DNA of 64,000 nt. Source: Tessaracoccus sp. SD287. Its GTDB lineage: Bacteria; Actinomycetota; Actinomycetes; Propionibacteriales; Propionibacteriaceae. The first letter of the stretch is position 1. Every line of letters begins with the position of its first letter. The notes under the pieces are model-generated. The model was given only the letters and a program-made list of their open reading frames with translations, was not told where the DNA came from and ran no database searches. The stretch is from NCBI RefSeq assembly GCF_017355265.1, contig NZ_JADIJQ010000003.1, positions 62,001-126,000 of the forward strand, read 5' to 3'. The position numbers and the translations under genes are program-made. Of the stretch, positions 56,636 through 64,000 are shown piece after piece.

Positions 56636-59002
56636 TCACATCGGCAACATGCGGCGCCGATTGGCGCCGACCGGCCAGTCGACGACGGACCAGCCCTGCT
56701 GCTTGGCGGCACGCAGCAGGCCGACGTCGGGGCTGACGGCCACCGGGTGCCCGACCGCACGCAGCATGGGCAGGTCGACGTGGCTGTCGGCGTAGGCGTA
56801 GCAGTCGCGCAGGTCGATGCCGTTCAGTGCCGCGTAGTGGCGCAGCCAGGCCGACCGCGACTCGCCCACCATCGGCGGGCCCTGGAGGAAACCAGTGCAG
56901 ACGCCGTCGGCGTCGACCGACAGTTCGCCTGCCACGATCACGTCGAAGAGGTCGTCCAGAGGTCGGGTGAACGGGCGCACGGCACCGGTCAGCAGCACCG
57001 TGGTGTGGCCCGCCTCGCGGTGTTCCTTGATCCTGGCCAGGGCGTCGGGGGCGATCCGGTCGTTGAAGAAGTCGGCCAGCCGGGTGTCGACGATTTCTTC
57101 GACCTCGGCCAGACGCATGCCGGCGAAGCGTCGGTACAGTGCCCGCAGGAAGTCGCTGCGGTCGCGACGCTCGGCACCCAGGTAGCCGGGCAGCCGTGAG
57201 ACCACCCCGGCAAATTCCTTGAGCTTGCCGCCCAGCCCGAGTTCGGGCAGCCGCACGGCCAGGTAGGTCTCGACCACATTGGTCGCGATGACGGTGCCGT
57301 CCAGGTCGAAGGCGGCCACCGTCGGACGGGTTCCGGGTTTAAGTTCGCGGTAGGTGGTGGCGCGGGCCTCCCGACGCTTGCGGGCGTTCTCGAGTCGCTG
57401 CACCGGTTCCAGGATGGCCGGGGCGTGAATCTTCTGCAGGTAGGTGGGCCAGTCGACGTCGGCGGAGTCGAAGCCGAAGACGTCGCGGTCGACCGGGTCC
57501 AGGCTCTCGTGCAGGGCCAGGGTGCGGTCGTCGACGAAGTGCAGTTGCGACTGCAGGTACTCCCCGTACAGCGACAGGTACTTGCGATAGAAGCCGAGCC
57601 GGTCGGTCTGCTTGTCCAGGGCGACGGCAGCCTTGCGGGTGGTCTCCGACCGGGGGGCGACACTAAGCAGCCGGTTACCCCAGGTGGTCGCGAACTCGCC
57701 GAGACGGATGGCACGCTCCACCGGTGCGTGACCGGGGAAGTTCCACACCGAGATGGGCATTTCCTTGCCGTCCAGGGTGAACGGGTGCTCGCTCATGTAG
57801 GCGTGCAGGTTCTCGTAGATGCCCTTGAAGGTCAGCGGGTTCCGGGCGCCGGAGTTCGAGTGGTAGAACTCGATCCTGCCGACCTCGGGGTCGGTGGCGC
57901 AGACCGCGACGATGGCGTTGACCACGTAGTCGCAGGGAATGATGTCGATGACCCCGTCCGGTGAGGCCGGGAACTCGGGCAGTTCGCCGCGGGCATAGGC
58001 CAGGATGATCGGATCGGCCATCTTGAAGCCCTCGATCCAGCCCGGGTAGGGGTGCTTCAGGGACGACTCGACGATGGCGGGACGAACGACCGAGACCTTG
58101 AGGTCCTTGGCCACCTCGGCGACGACCCGCTCCCCCATGGCCTTGGCAAAGGTGTAGACGTCGGTCCAGCCCAGCGAGCGGGCCCGCTCGGTGCCAGCCC
58201 GCACCAATTCGTCGCGGATCCACTCCAGGCGACGCCGTTCGGTGTCGGCGGCGGTGGTCAGGTACCCGGCCTGCTGGTGCTCAGCCTCGGCCTGCTTGCG
58301 CAGCAGTGCCAACTGTTCGGGGCTGCGCGAACGGCGACGGATGTGCTCGCCCATCTGCAGGGCTGCCTCGGTCTCGACGCGGTAGTCGACCTGGTGCTCG
58401 TGGGCGGCCTCGGGGATGGCGCCGCGCCGGCGTCCGGCGGTGTAGGCCGTCGAGATGTGCACGTAGTGCGGGACCCGCTCCAGGACCCCGTCGGGGCCGG
58501 TGACCGACTCGATGAAGCGTTCCAGCAGCGCCTGGGTGCCGAGCACGTTGGTGCGGAAGGCATCATCGATGGGCGGGTCGAACGAGACGTCGCCGGCGCA
58601 GTGCACCAGCACGTCGATGTCGCGGGGCAGCTCGGGGACGTTGGGCAGGTCGCCCTCGATCACCTCGATGCGTGCCTGCGCCAGCTGTTCGGGGCCGCCG
58701 GCAGCCTCGCGCAGCTCGGCGAAGATGGGCTTGCGCAGCAGGCCGACCACCCGCGTCTGGGCGGTCATGGAGCCCTTGCGGCGCACCAGCACCGCCACCT
58801 TGGTCTCGGGCGATTCGGTGAGCAACTTCCACAGCACCTGTTCGCCAATGAACCCGGTGACACCGGTCAGCGCGATCTTCTTGCCGGCCAGCAGCTCACT
58901 GATGGGTCCGGTGAGCAGCGGCGGCGGCTGCTGCATCACCCCGGTGGTGCCAAAGGTGGCGGCGGGACCGATGGGTCGTCGCTCGGCGGCAGCGTTCATC
59001 AC
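56636..59002 (-). CDS. Fatty acyl reductase (SDR) fused to HAD-IB phosphatase
   Basis: 788 residues. An extended SDR domain (about 38-400) carries TGVTGFIG (46-53) and the catalytic Tyr/Lys in [10 protein letters not shown] (about 279-288), with the long insertion and downstream helices of alcohol-forming fatty acyl-CoA reductases. From about 560 a HAD-IB domain follows: [11 protein letters not shown] (Asp nucleophile near 566), VLLTGA (motif II) and [11 protein letters not shown] (motif IV, about 738). Expected role: reducing an activated acyl group and dephosphorylating an unknown, perhaps lipid, phosphate. The ATG overlaps the hisA stop by 4 bases. Substrates unknown. Confidence 0.85.
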   Translation of the reverse strand: MMNAAAERRPIGPAATFGTTGVMQQPPPLLTGPISELLAGKKIALTGVTGFIGEQVLWKLLTESPETKVAVLVRRKGSMTAQTRVVGLLRKPIFAELREAAGGPEQLAQARIEVIEGDLPNVPELPRDIDVLVHCAGDVSFDPPIDDAFRTNVLGTQALLERFIESVTGPDGVLERVPHYVHISTAYTAGRRRGAIPEAAHEHQVDYRVETEAALQMGEHIRRRSRSPEQLALLRKQAEAEHQQAGYLTTAADTERRRLEWIRDELVRAGTERARSLGWTDVYTFAKAMGERVVAEVAKDLKVSVVRPAIVESSLKHPYPGWIEGFKMADPIILAYARGELPEFPASPDGVIDIIPCDYVVNAIVAVCATDPEVGRIEFYHSNSGARNPLTFKGIYENLHAYMSEHPFTLDGKEMPISVWNFPGHAPVERAIRLGEFATTWGNRLLSVAPRSETTRKAAVALDKQTDRLGFYRKYLSLYGEYLQSQLHFVDDRTLALHESLDPVDRDVFGFDSADVDWPTYLQKIHAPAILEPVQRLENARKRREARATTYRELKPGTRPTVAAFDLDGTVIATNVVETYLAVRLPELGLGGKLKEFAGVVSRLPGYLGAERRDRSDFLRALYRRFAGMRLAEVEEIVDTRLADFFNDRIAPDALARIKEHREAGHTTVLLTGAVRPFTRPLDDLFDVIVAGELSVDADGVCTGFLQGPPMVGESRSAWLRHYAALNGIDLRDCYAYADSHVDLPMLRAVGHPVAVSPDVGLLRAAKQQGWSVVDWPVGANRRRMLPM

Positions 59003-59736
59003 AGGTCCTTAGGGTCGGCGCCGTTGGCCACGGCCAGGGCATCGGTGAGGGTCATGCTGCCGACGTAGAGGGCGGTGCCGACGATGGCGCCCTCGACCCC
59101 GTCCAGGTCGCGCAGTCGGGCAATGTCGTCCAGGGTGGTCACCCCGCCGCTGGCGATGACGGCAGCGTCGGTGCGGGCGCAGACGTCGGCCAGCAGGTCG
59201 AAGTTGGGGCCGGTGAGCATGCCGTCGCTGGCCACGTCGGTGACGACGTAGCGCTGGCAGCCGGCCCGGTTGAGCCGTTCGATGGTCTCGTGCAGGTCGC
59301 CGCCCTCCCGGGTCCAGCCGCGGGCTGCCAGTCGGGTGCCCTTGACGTCCAGACCGATGGCGATCTGGTCGCCGTGCTCAGCAATGATCCGTTCGCACCA
59401 TGCCGGGTTCTCGAGGGCGGCTGTGCCAATGTTGACCCGGCGGGCGCCGGCGGCCAGGGCACGCTGCAGCGACTCGTCGTCGCGGATGCCGCCGGACAGT
59501 TCGACGTGCATGCCGATCCTGCCGGTGATGTCGGTGGTGATCTGGGCGTTGTTGCCGCGTCCGAAGGCGGCGTCCAGATCGACCAGGTGCAGCCATTGCG
59601 CGCCGTCGCGCTTCCACCGCTGCGCCGCCTCGAGCGGGTCACCAAAGGTCTTCTCGCTACCAGCAACGCCTTGGACAAGCTGCACGGCCTGCCCCGACTG
59701 GATGTCAACGGCGGGCAACAACACCAGAGTATTCAC
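58999..59736 (-). CDS. hisA: HisA/PriA phosphoribosyl isomerase
   Basis: Amadori isomerase of histidine synthesis. 245-residue TIM barrel with Asp11 (PAVDIQSG), phosphate-binding ELSGGIRDD (about 79-87) and GIGT-like loop [10 protein letters not shown], and the second Asp in [12 protein letters not shown] (about 168-179). In actinobacteria lacking trpF this enzyme (PriA) also isomerises phosphoribosylanthranilate; that cannot be decided here. GTG 59736 has TAGGCT 7 nt upstream. Confidence 0.95.
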   Translation of the reverse strand: MNTLVLLPAVDIQSGQAVQLVQGVAGSEKTFGDPLEAAQRWKRDGAQWLHLVDLDAAFGRGNNAQITTDITGRIGMHVELSGGIRDDESLQRALAAGARRVNIGTAALENPAWCERIIAEHGDQIAIGLDVKGTRLAARGWTREGGDLHETIERLNRAGCQRYVVTDVASDGMLTGPNFDLLADVCARTDAAVIASGGVTTLDDIARLRDLDGVEGAIVGTALYVGSMTLTDALAVANGADPKDL

Positions 59737-59743
59737 GCCCGCG

Positions 59744-59749
59744 AGCCTA
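59744..59749 (-). promoter_or_regulatory. hisA -10 element (leaderless)
   Basis: TAGGCT on the minus strand, 7 nt before GTG 59736, inside the 28-bp hisH-hisA gap. Suggests hisA and the acyl reductase can be transcribed apart from hisDCBH. Confidence 0.5.
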
Positions 59750-59764
59750 TCGGATGGGCTGGCG

Positions 59765-60400
59765 TCAGCGGGCTGCCTCGACGGCCGCGAGCCAGCGCCG
59801 CAGCAGCCGTCCGCCGGCGGCGCCGGACTTCTCGGGATGGAACTGGACGCAGGTCAGCGCCCCATCCTCCACGGCGGCGACGAAGCGGTCGCCCTGGTGT
59901 TCGGCCCAGGTGACCGCCCCGGTGAAGCCGGCGGGCAGCTCGCGCACCGCGTAGGAGTGCACGAAGTAGTAGCGCTCACCGGGTTCGGTGAACAGGCGTG
60001 AGCCGGGGGCCGGCTCGACGGTGTTCCAGCCCATGTGCGGCAGCCGCGGTGAGTCCAGTCGGTCGACGGTGCCCGGCAGCACCCCGATGCCGGCGCGGTC
60101 GACGCCATGCTCGTGGCCCGCCGCGAACATGACCTGGTGGCCGACGCAAATGCCCAGCACCGGACGGCCGGCGGCGAGTCGTTCACGCACCAGCACGTCA
60201 CCCCGGGCCGCCTCAAGCCCGTCCATGCAGGCCGCGAAGGCCCCCACACCGGGGATGAGCACCCCGTCGCAGTCGGCGATCTCGTCGGCCGAGCCCAGGA
60301 TCACCCGGGCGCCAGCCGCCTCCAGCGCCTTGACGGCCGAGTGCAGGTTGCCCGAGCCGTAGTCGAGGACCCCGATGACGGGCACGCCGTGCTCAGGCAT
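59765..60400 (-). CDS. hisH: Imidazole glycerol phosphate synthase, glutaminase subunit
   Basis: Delivers ammonia to HisF. 211 residues: [11 protein letters not shown] (about 12-22), nucleophile Cys in [11 protein letters not shown] (about 82-92), and His/Glu in [10 protein letters not shown] (about 184-193). Its ATG overlaps the last 8 bases of hisB. The partner hisF does not follow hisA in this window. Confidence 0.96.
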   Translation of the reverse strand: MPEHGVPVIGVLDYGSGNLHSAVKALEAAGARVILGSADEIADCDGVLIPGVGAFAACMDGLEAARGDVLVRERLAAGRPVLGICVGHQVMFAAGHEHGVDRAGIGVLPGTVDRLDSPRLPHMGWNTVEPAPGSRLFTEPGERYYFVHSYAVRELPAGFTGAVTWAEHQGDRFVAAVEDGALTCVQFHPEKSGAAGGRLLRRWLAAVEAAR

Positions 60401-61019
60401 TCAGGGTGCCCTTGGTGCTGGGCACCCCCACCACCCGCGGGTCGGGCGCCAGGGCAGTGCGCAGGGCACGGGCCAGGGCCTTGAACTGGGCCTCGACGAT
60501 GTGGTGCGGGTCGCGGCCCGACAGCAGCCGCAGGTGGATGCACAGGCCGCTGTTCAACGCGAACGACTCGACCACGTGGCGGGTCATCGAGCCGGCGTAG
60601 GGCACCCCGGAGCCGCCGATCAGGGCGTAGACCTGGCCCTCGGGTTCACCCGTGTGCACCACGTAGGGGCGGCCGGCCACGTCGACGGTGCAGTGCGCCA
60701 GGGCCTCGTCCAGGGGGATGGTGGCGTCGCCGTAGCGGGTGATGCCGGTCTTGTCGCCCAGGGCGATCTTGAGGGCCTGGCCCAGCGCGATCGCGGTGTC
60801 CTCGATGGTGTGGTGGCCGTCAATGTGCAGGTCACCGGTGGCCTTGACCTTCAGGTCCATGCCGGAGTGGCGGCTCAGCGCGGTCAGCATGTGGTCGTAG
60901 AAGCCCACCCCGGTGTCGATCTCGGACTCGCCGGTGCCGTCCAGGTCGAGCCAGACGCTGATGCTGGACTCGCTGGTGGCGCGCTCGATGGAGGCGGTGC
61001 GGTGGGTGCTCATCGTCAT
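60393..61019 (-). CDS. hisB: Imidazoleglycerol-phosphate dehydratase
   Basis: Mn-dependent dehydratase, monofunctional (no phosphatase domain). 208 residues with metal-binding histidines in [17 protein letters not shown] (about 38-54), [15 protein letters not shown] (about 63-77), [10 protein letters not shown] and [16 protein letters not shown] 61019 or 61013; the former overlaps the hisC stop by 4 bases. Confidence 0.96.
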   Translation of the reverse strand: MTMSTHRTASIERATSESSISVWLDLDGTGESEIDTGVGFYDHMLTALSRHSGMDLKVKATGDLHIDGHHTIEDTAIALGQALKIALGDKTGITRYGDATIPLDEALAHCTVDVAGRPYVVHTGEPEGQVYALIGGSGVPYAGSMTRHVVESFALNSGLCIHLRLLSGRDPHHIVEAQFKALARALRTALAPDPRVVGVPSTKGTLNA

Positions 61020-62170
61020 TCCTTGGTGTCGGTGGTGAGGCGGGCTGGCTGCTCGGCGAGCACCGCGTCCAGGGCGGTGCGGAAGGCGGCCATTTCGTCG
61101 GGGGTGCCGGCTGAGACTCGCAGGTAGCCGGCCGGGCCGGTCTCGCGCACCAGGACGCCGCGGTCGAGCAGCCCCTGCCAGACGGCGTGCCGGTCGGCGA
61201 AGCGCCCGAACAGGCAGAAGTTGGCCTGGCTGGGCACGACGTCCAGGCCGCGGTCACGCAGCCACGACTGCAACTGCTGGATCTGGATGCGCAGCTCGCT
61301 GACATTGGCCAGCATCTCCGGCGCGTGCTGCAGTGCCACCCGGGCCAGCGCCTGGGTCTGGGCCGAGAGGTGGTAGGGCAAGCGGACGATCCGGCAGGCG
61401 TCCACGACGGCCGGCGCGGCGGCCAGGTACCCGACCCGTCCCCCGGCGAAGGCAAAGGCCTTGGACATGGTGCGGCTGACCACCAGGCGGCCGAAGCGCG
61501 ACAGCAGCGCGCAGGCCGAGTCCTCGGGAAGCTCGGTGAACTCCTGGTAGGCCTCGTCGACCACCACCAGCACGTCGGTGCGCTCCAGCACCTCTTCGAG
61601 CACGCTGGCCGGAATGGTGGTGCCGGTGGGGTTGTTCGGGGTGGTGAGGATGACCAGGTCGGGTTGGTGCTCGTCGATCGCGGCTAGGATGTCGGACGCG
61701 GTCAGGGAGTAGTCGTCGCGACGATCGACCGCGACGTAGTTGGTCAGGGTGTTGCGGGCGTACTCGGGGTACATCGAGTAGGTGGGGGCAAAGGACAGCA
61801 CGGTGCGGCCGGGCCCTCCGAAGGCCTGCAGCAGGTGGGTCATCACCTCATTGGAGCCGTTGGCTGCCCAGATGTTCTCGACGCCGAGGCCGAAGCCGAG
61901 GTAGTGGGCCAGATCCTGGCGCAGGCCGGTGGCCTCCCGGTCGGGGTAGCGGTTCACCCTGGAGGCCAGCTGGCTGATGGCGCGGGCCATGTCGTGGGCA
62001 ATGGCCCCGCTGGGCGGGTACGGGTTCTCGTTGACGTTCAGGCAGACCGGCACGTCGAGCTGGGGGGCGCCGTAGGGCTGCTCACCCACCAGTTCCGGGC
62101 GCAACGGCAGCTCGGACAGGGCAATGTCAGGGCCTGCGATCGGGCGGTCAGTGGCGGTGGTTTCATTCAC
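61016..62170 (-). CDS. hisC: Histidinol-phosphate aminotransferase
   Basis: PLP enzyme, 384 residues from GTG 62170. [10 protein letters not shown] (about 45-54), [12 protein letters not shown] (about 99-110), [10 protein letters not shown] (about 177-186), VVDEAYQEF (about 210) and the PLP-binding Lys in [17 protein letters not shown] (about 238-254). AGGGGAG lies 7 nt before the GTG, which overlaps the hisD end by 8 bases. A longer upstream frame overlaps hisD and is rejected. Confidence 0.95.
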   Translation of the reverse strand: MNETTATDRPIAGPDIALSELPLRPELVGEQPYGAPQLDVPVCLNVNENPYPPSGAIAHDMARAISQLASRVNRYPDREATGLRQDLAHYLGFGLGVENIWAANGSNEVMTHLLQAFGGPGRTVLSFAPTYSMYPEYARNTLTNYVAVDRRDDYSLTASDILAAIDEHQPDLVILTTPNNPTGTTIPASVLEEVLERTDVLVVVDEAYQEFTELPEDSACALLSRFGRLVVSRTMSKAFAFAGGRVGYLAAAPAVVDACRIVRLPYHLSAQTQALARVALQHAPEMLANVSELRIQIQQLQSWLRDRGLDVVPSQANFCLFGRFADRHAVWQGLLDRGVLVRETGPAGYLRVSAGTPDEMAAFRTALDAVLAEQPARLTTDTKE

Positions 62171-63479
62171 CGGTGGGCTCCCCTCGTCGGACGGTGATGG
62201 CATTGGCGTGGCCGGGCAGGTTCTCGGCGAGCGCGAAGAGCTCGACGCCGTCGGCGATCTCGAGCAGGGCGTCGCGGGTGTAGGCAATGACGTGCATGGC
62301 CTTCATGAAGCTGCGCACGGTCAGTCCCGAGCTGTGGCAGGCACAGCCGGCGGTCGGCAGCACGTGGGTGGAGCCGGCCGAGTAGTCCCCCAGCGACACC
62401 GGTGCCCAGGCACCGACGAAGACCGCACCGGCATTGGTCACCCGCGCCGCGACGCCGGCGGCGTCCCGGGTCTGGATCTCGAGGTGCTCGGCGGCGTAGG
62501 CATTGACGACCTGCAGGCCCTGCTCGAGGTCGCGGACCAGCACCAGGGCGGACTGCTGCCCGCTCAGCGACGTGGTCACCCGCTCGCGGTGCCGGGTGCT
62601 GGCCACCTGCTTGTCGACCTCGACGGCGACGGCCTCGATCAGTGCGGTGGAGTCGGTGACCAGCACGGCGGCGGCCATCGGGTCGTGCTCGGCCTGACTG
62701 AGCAGGTCGGCGGCGACGTGGACGGGGTCGGCGGTCTCGTCGGCCAGGATGGCGATCTCGGTGGGACCGGCCTCGGAGTCGATGCCGACCTTGCCGCGCA
62801 GCAAGCGCTTGGCCGCCACCACCCAGATGTTGCCGGGGCCGGTGATCATGCTGACCGGGGCGCACAGTCCGGGCACCCCATGGGCGAACATGGCGATGGC
62901 CTGGGCACCCCCGACGGCGTAGACCTCGTCGACGCCCAGCAGCGCGCACAGGGCCAGGATGTTGGGGTGGGGCAGCCCGTCGAAGTCCTGCTGCGGGGGT
63001 GAGGCCACCGCGATCGAACCGACCCCAGCCTCCTGGGCGGGGACGACGTTCATGATCACGCTGGAGGCCAGCGGCGCCAGTCCCCCGGGCACGTACAGCC
63101 CCACCCGGTCGACCGGGACGATCCGGGTGGTGATGGTGGCCCCATCGGCGACCCCCACCCGCTTCGCGGGCTCCTCACCCTCGCCGAGCTTGCAGACGGC
63201 CCGGCGGCGTTCGATGGAGGTCTCAAAGGCTTCCCGCAGCGCCGGGTCGAGTTCGTCCAGGCAGTTCTGCATGGTCTCGGCGTCGACGCGGAAGGAGGCC
63301 GGGACGACGCCGTCGAACTGCTCCGAGAACCGGCGCAGGGCGACCTCGCCCTCGGCGGCCACGGCGTCGCTGATGGGACGAACCTTCTCGACGGCCTGCT
63401 CGACGTCGAACTCGGCCCGCGGTACGAGGGTGCGGTAGTCAGCGTCGGTCACGCCGGTCAGGTCAATGCGTCGAATCAC
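62163..63479 (-). CDS. hisD: Histidinol dehydrogenase
   Basis: Final step, histidinol to histidine, zinc and NAD dependent. 438 residues: [20 protein letters not shown] (about 123-142), [20 protein letters not shown] (about 171-190), [10 protein letters not shown] (about 241-250), the catalytic histidines in YAAEHLEIQ (about 330) and the late zinc-binding HVLPTAG. First gene of the his run. GTG 63479 has TAGACT 7 nt upstream and no Shine-Dalgarno. Confidence 0.96.
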   Translation of the reverse strand: MIRRIDLTGVTDADYRTLVPRAEFDVEQAVEKVRPISDAVAAEGEVALRRFSEQFDGVVPASFRVDAETMQNCLDELDPALREAFETSIERRRAVCKLGEGEEPAKRVGVADGATITTRIVPVDRVGLYVPGGLAPLASSVIMNVVPAQEAGVGSIAVASPPQQDFDGLPHPNILALCALLGVDEVYAVGGAQAIAMFAHGVPGLCAPVSMITGPGNIWVVAAKRLLRGKVGIDSEAGPTEIAILADETADPVHVAADLLSQAEHDPMAAAVLVTDSTALIEAVAVEVDKQVASTRHRERVTTSLSGQQSALVLVRDLEQGLQVVNAYAAEHLEIQTRDAAGVAARVTNAGAVFVGAWAPVSLGDYSAGSTHVLPTAGCACHSSGLTVRSFMKAMHVIAYTRDALLEIADGVELFALAENLPGHANAITVRRGEPTGE

Positions 63480-63486
63480 GTCGGCC

Positions 63487-63514
63487 AGTCTACCGACCCA
63501 CCACCCGTGGTCAG
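63487..63514 (-). promoter_or_regulatory. Promoter of hisDCBH (leaderless)
   Basis: CTGACC (63509-63514), 16-nt spacer, TAGACT (63487-63492) on the minus strand; start site predicted at the hisD GTG. Confidence 0.6.
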
Positions 63515-63533
63515 GACCGCTTTCCGGGGGTGC

Positions 63534-63998
63534 TCATGGGCAGGATGCCGGAAGCACCATGATCTGGTTCCCAGCGTCGTCTTCGATGATGAAGCGACCC
63601 TCTCGCCATGACATCTTCGCGTCCCAGTGCTCATCATCGAGCTGTCCCACCCGACACATCCGTGCCAACACCCCGGTGCCGTCAGTGAGATACAGGTCCC
63701 GCGAACCCGAGTCGCTGACGGCCTGGATGAGTTGCACGCCCTGGGGGCTTGCCGATTCCGTCCAGTAGGAATGCGGTGACCAGATCAGCGACACCCCTGC
63801 GAGCACCAGCGGCCACGTGGTGGTGATGAGGAGAATCGGCCACCACTCCTTGGACGCCACCGCACCCGCCACCAACCCCAGCCCGAACGCGACGACCAAC
63901 CGCAGACCGAAGGGAATGATCACGCCCAGCTGGAATGGCAGCACCACCAGTGCTGCCACAGCCGCCACCAGCAAACCGGCGACCAACACCCAACGCAC
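63534..63998 (-). CDS. Small membrane protein of unknown function
   Basis: 154 residues from GTG 63998. Three hydrophobic helices (about 3-19, 24-46, 52-70), then a soluble, polar domain of 80 residues (SYWTESASPQGVQLIQAV to IEDDAGNQIMVLP). No domain is recognised. The GTG lies 2 nt from the window edge, so the true start may be upstream. It ends 54 nt before hisD on the same strand, with the hisD promoter in between. Confidence 0.7.
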   Translation of the reverse strand: MRWVLVAGLLVAAVAALVVLPFQLGVIIPFGLRLVVAFGLGLVAGAVASKEWWPILLITTTWPLVLAGVSLIWSPHSYWTESASPQGVQLIQAVSDSGSRDLYLTDGTGVLARMCRVGQLDDEHWDAKMSWREGRFIIEDDAGNQIMVLPASCP

Positions 63999-64000
63999 GG

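Overview
The window is one contiguous piece of a high-GC actinobacterial chromosome, most likely from the Propionibacteriales/Propionibacteriaceae. This rests on gene order (carA-carB-pyrD-pyrF-mihF-gmk-rpoZ-metK-priA-fmt-rsmB-rpe; aroE-aroC-aroK-aroB below alaS-ruvX-mltG; yebC-ruvCAB-yajC-secDF-apt-rsh), an MIHF-type integration host factor, a helicase-motif-deficient PriA, a DUF222/HNH protein and heavy use of GTG/TTG starts. Genus is inference. There is no rRNA, tRNA, CRISPR array, prophage or intact IS element. Coding density is very high; the largest gaps are about 196 bp (22945-23140) and 185 bp (28537-28721).

Layout. 1-7 kb: a partial HAD hydrolase coupled to metH, then divergent PAC2, rpe and rsmB. 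7-8.8 kb: dhaK-dhaL behind a short leaderless ORF and a hairpin. 8.9-21 kb, minus strand: the nucleotide/translation block from carA down to fmt. 21-26 kb: an ATP-type ketose kinase (DhaK-DhaL fusion) facing a zinc polyol-type dehydrogenase across an operator-like region, then two paralogous lipoproteins. 26-29 kb: efp-nusB, a DUF222/HNH protein and a pentapeptide-repeat protein. 29-39.5 kb, minus strand: rarA, DUF948, a small membrane protein, alaS, ruvX, mltG, aroE, aroC, aroK, aroB. 39.6-47 kb: a lipoprotein, aspS, hisS, a DUF349 protein and rsh. 47-55.5 kb, minus strand: yebC, ruvCAB, yajC, secD, secF, apt, a potassium channel, then rsh. 55.5-63.5 kb, minus strand: hisD-hisC-hisB-hisH-hisA followed by a fatty acyl reductase-HAD fusion coupled to hisA and a tandem GNAT protein. 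The right edge holds a small membrane protein.

Functionally this is mostly housekeeping: methionine/SAM, pyrimidine, shikimate and histidine synthesis, translation, Sec export, recombination repair and the stringent response. The accessory parts are two separate dihydroxyacetone-kinase systems, the polyol dehydrogenase, the lipoprotein pair and the acyl reductase-HAD fusion.

The most notable non-coding signal is recurrent. Many genes that lead transcription units lack a Shine-Dalgarno but carry a TAnnnT -10 hexamer 6-7 nt before the start codon, the signature of leaderless transcripts. Twice, this promoter instead starts a 17-19-codon micro-ORF whose 5' end folds into a strong hairpin just before a structural gene (dhaK; the GNAT gene). 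A LexA box sits over the predicted start site of ruvCAB.
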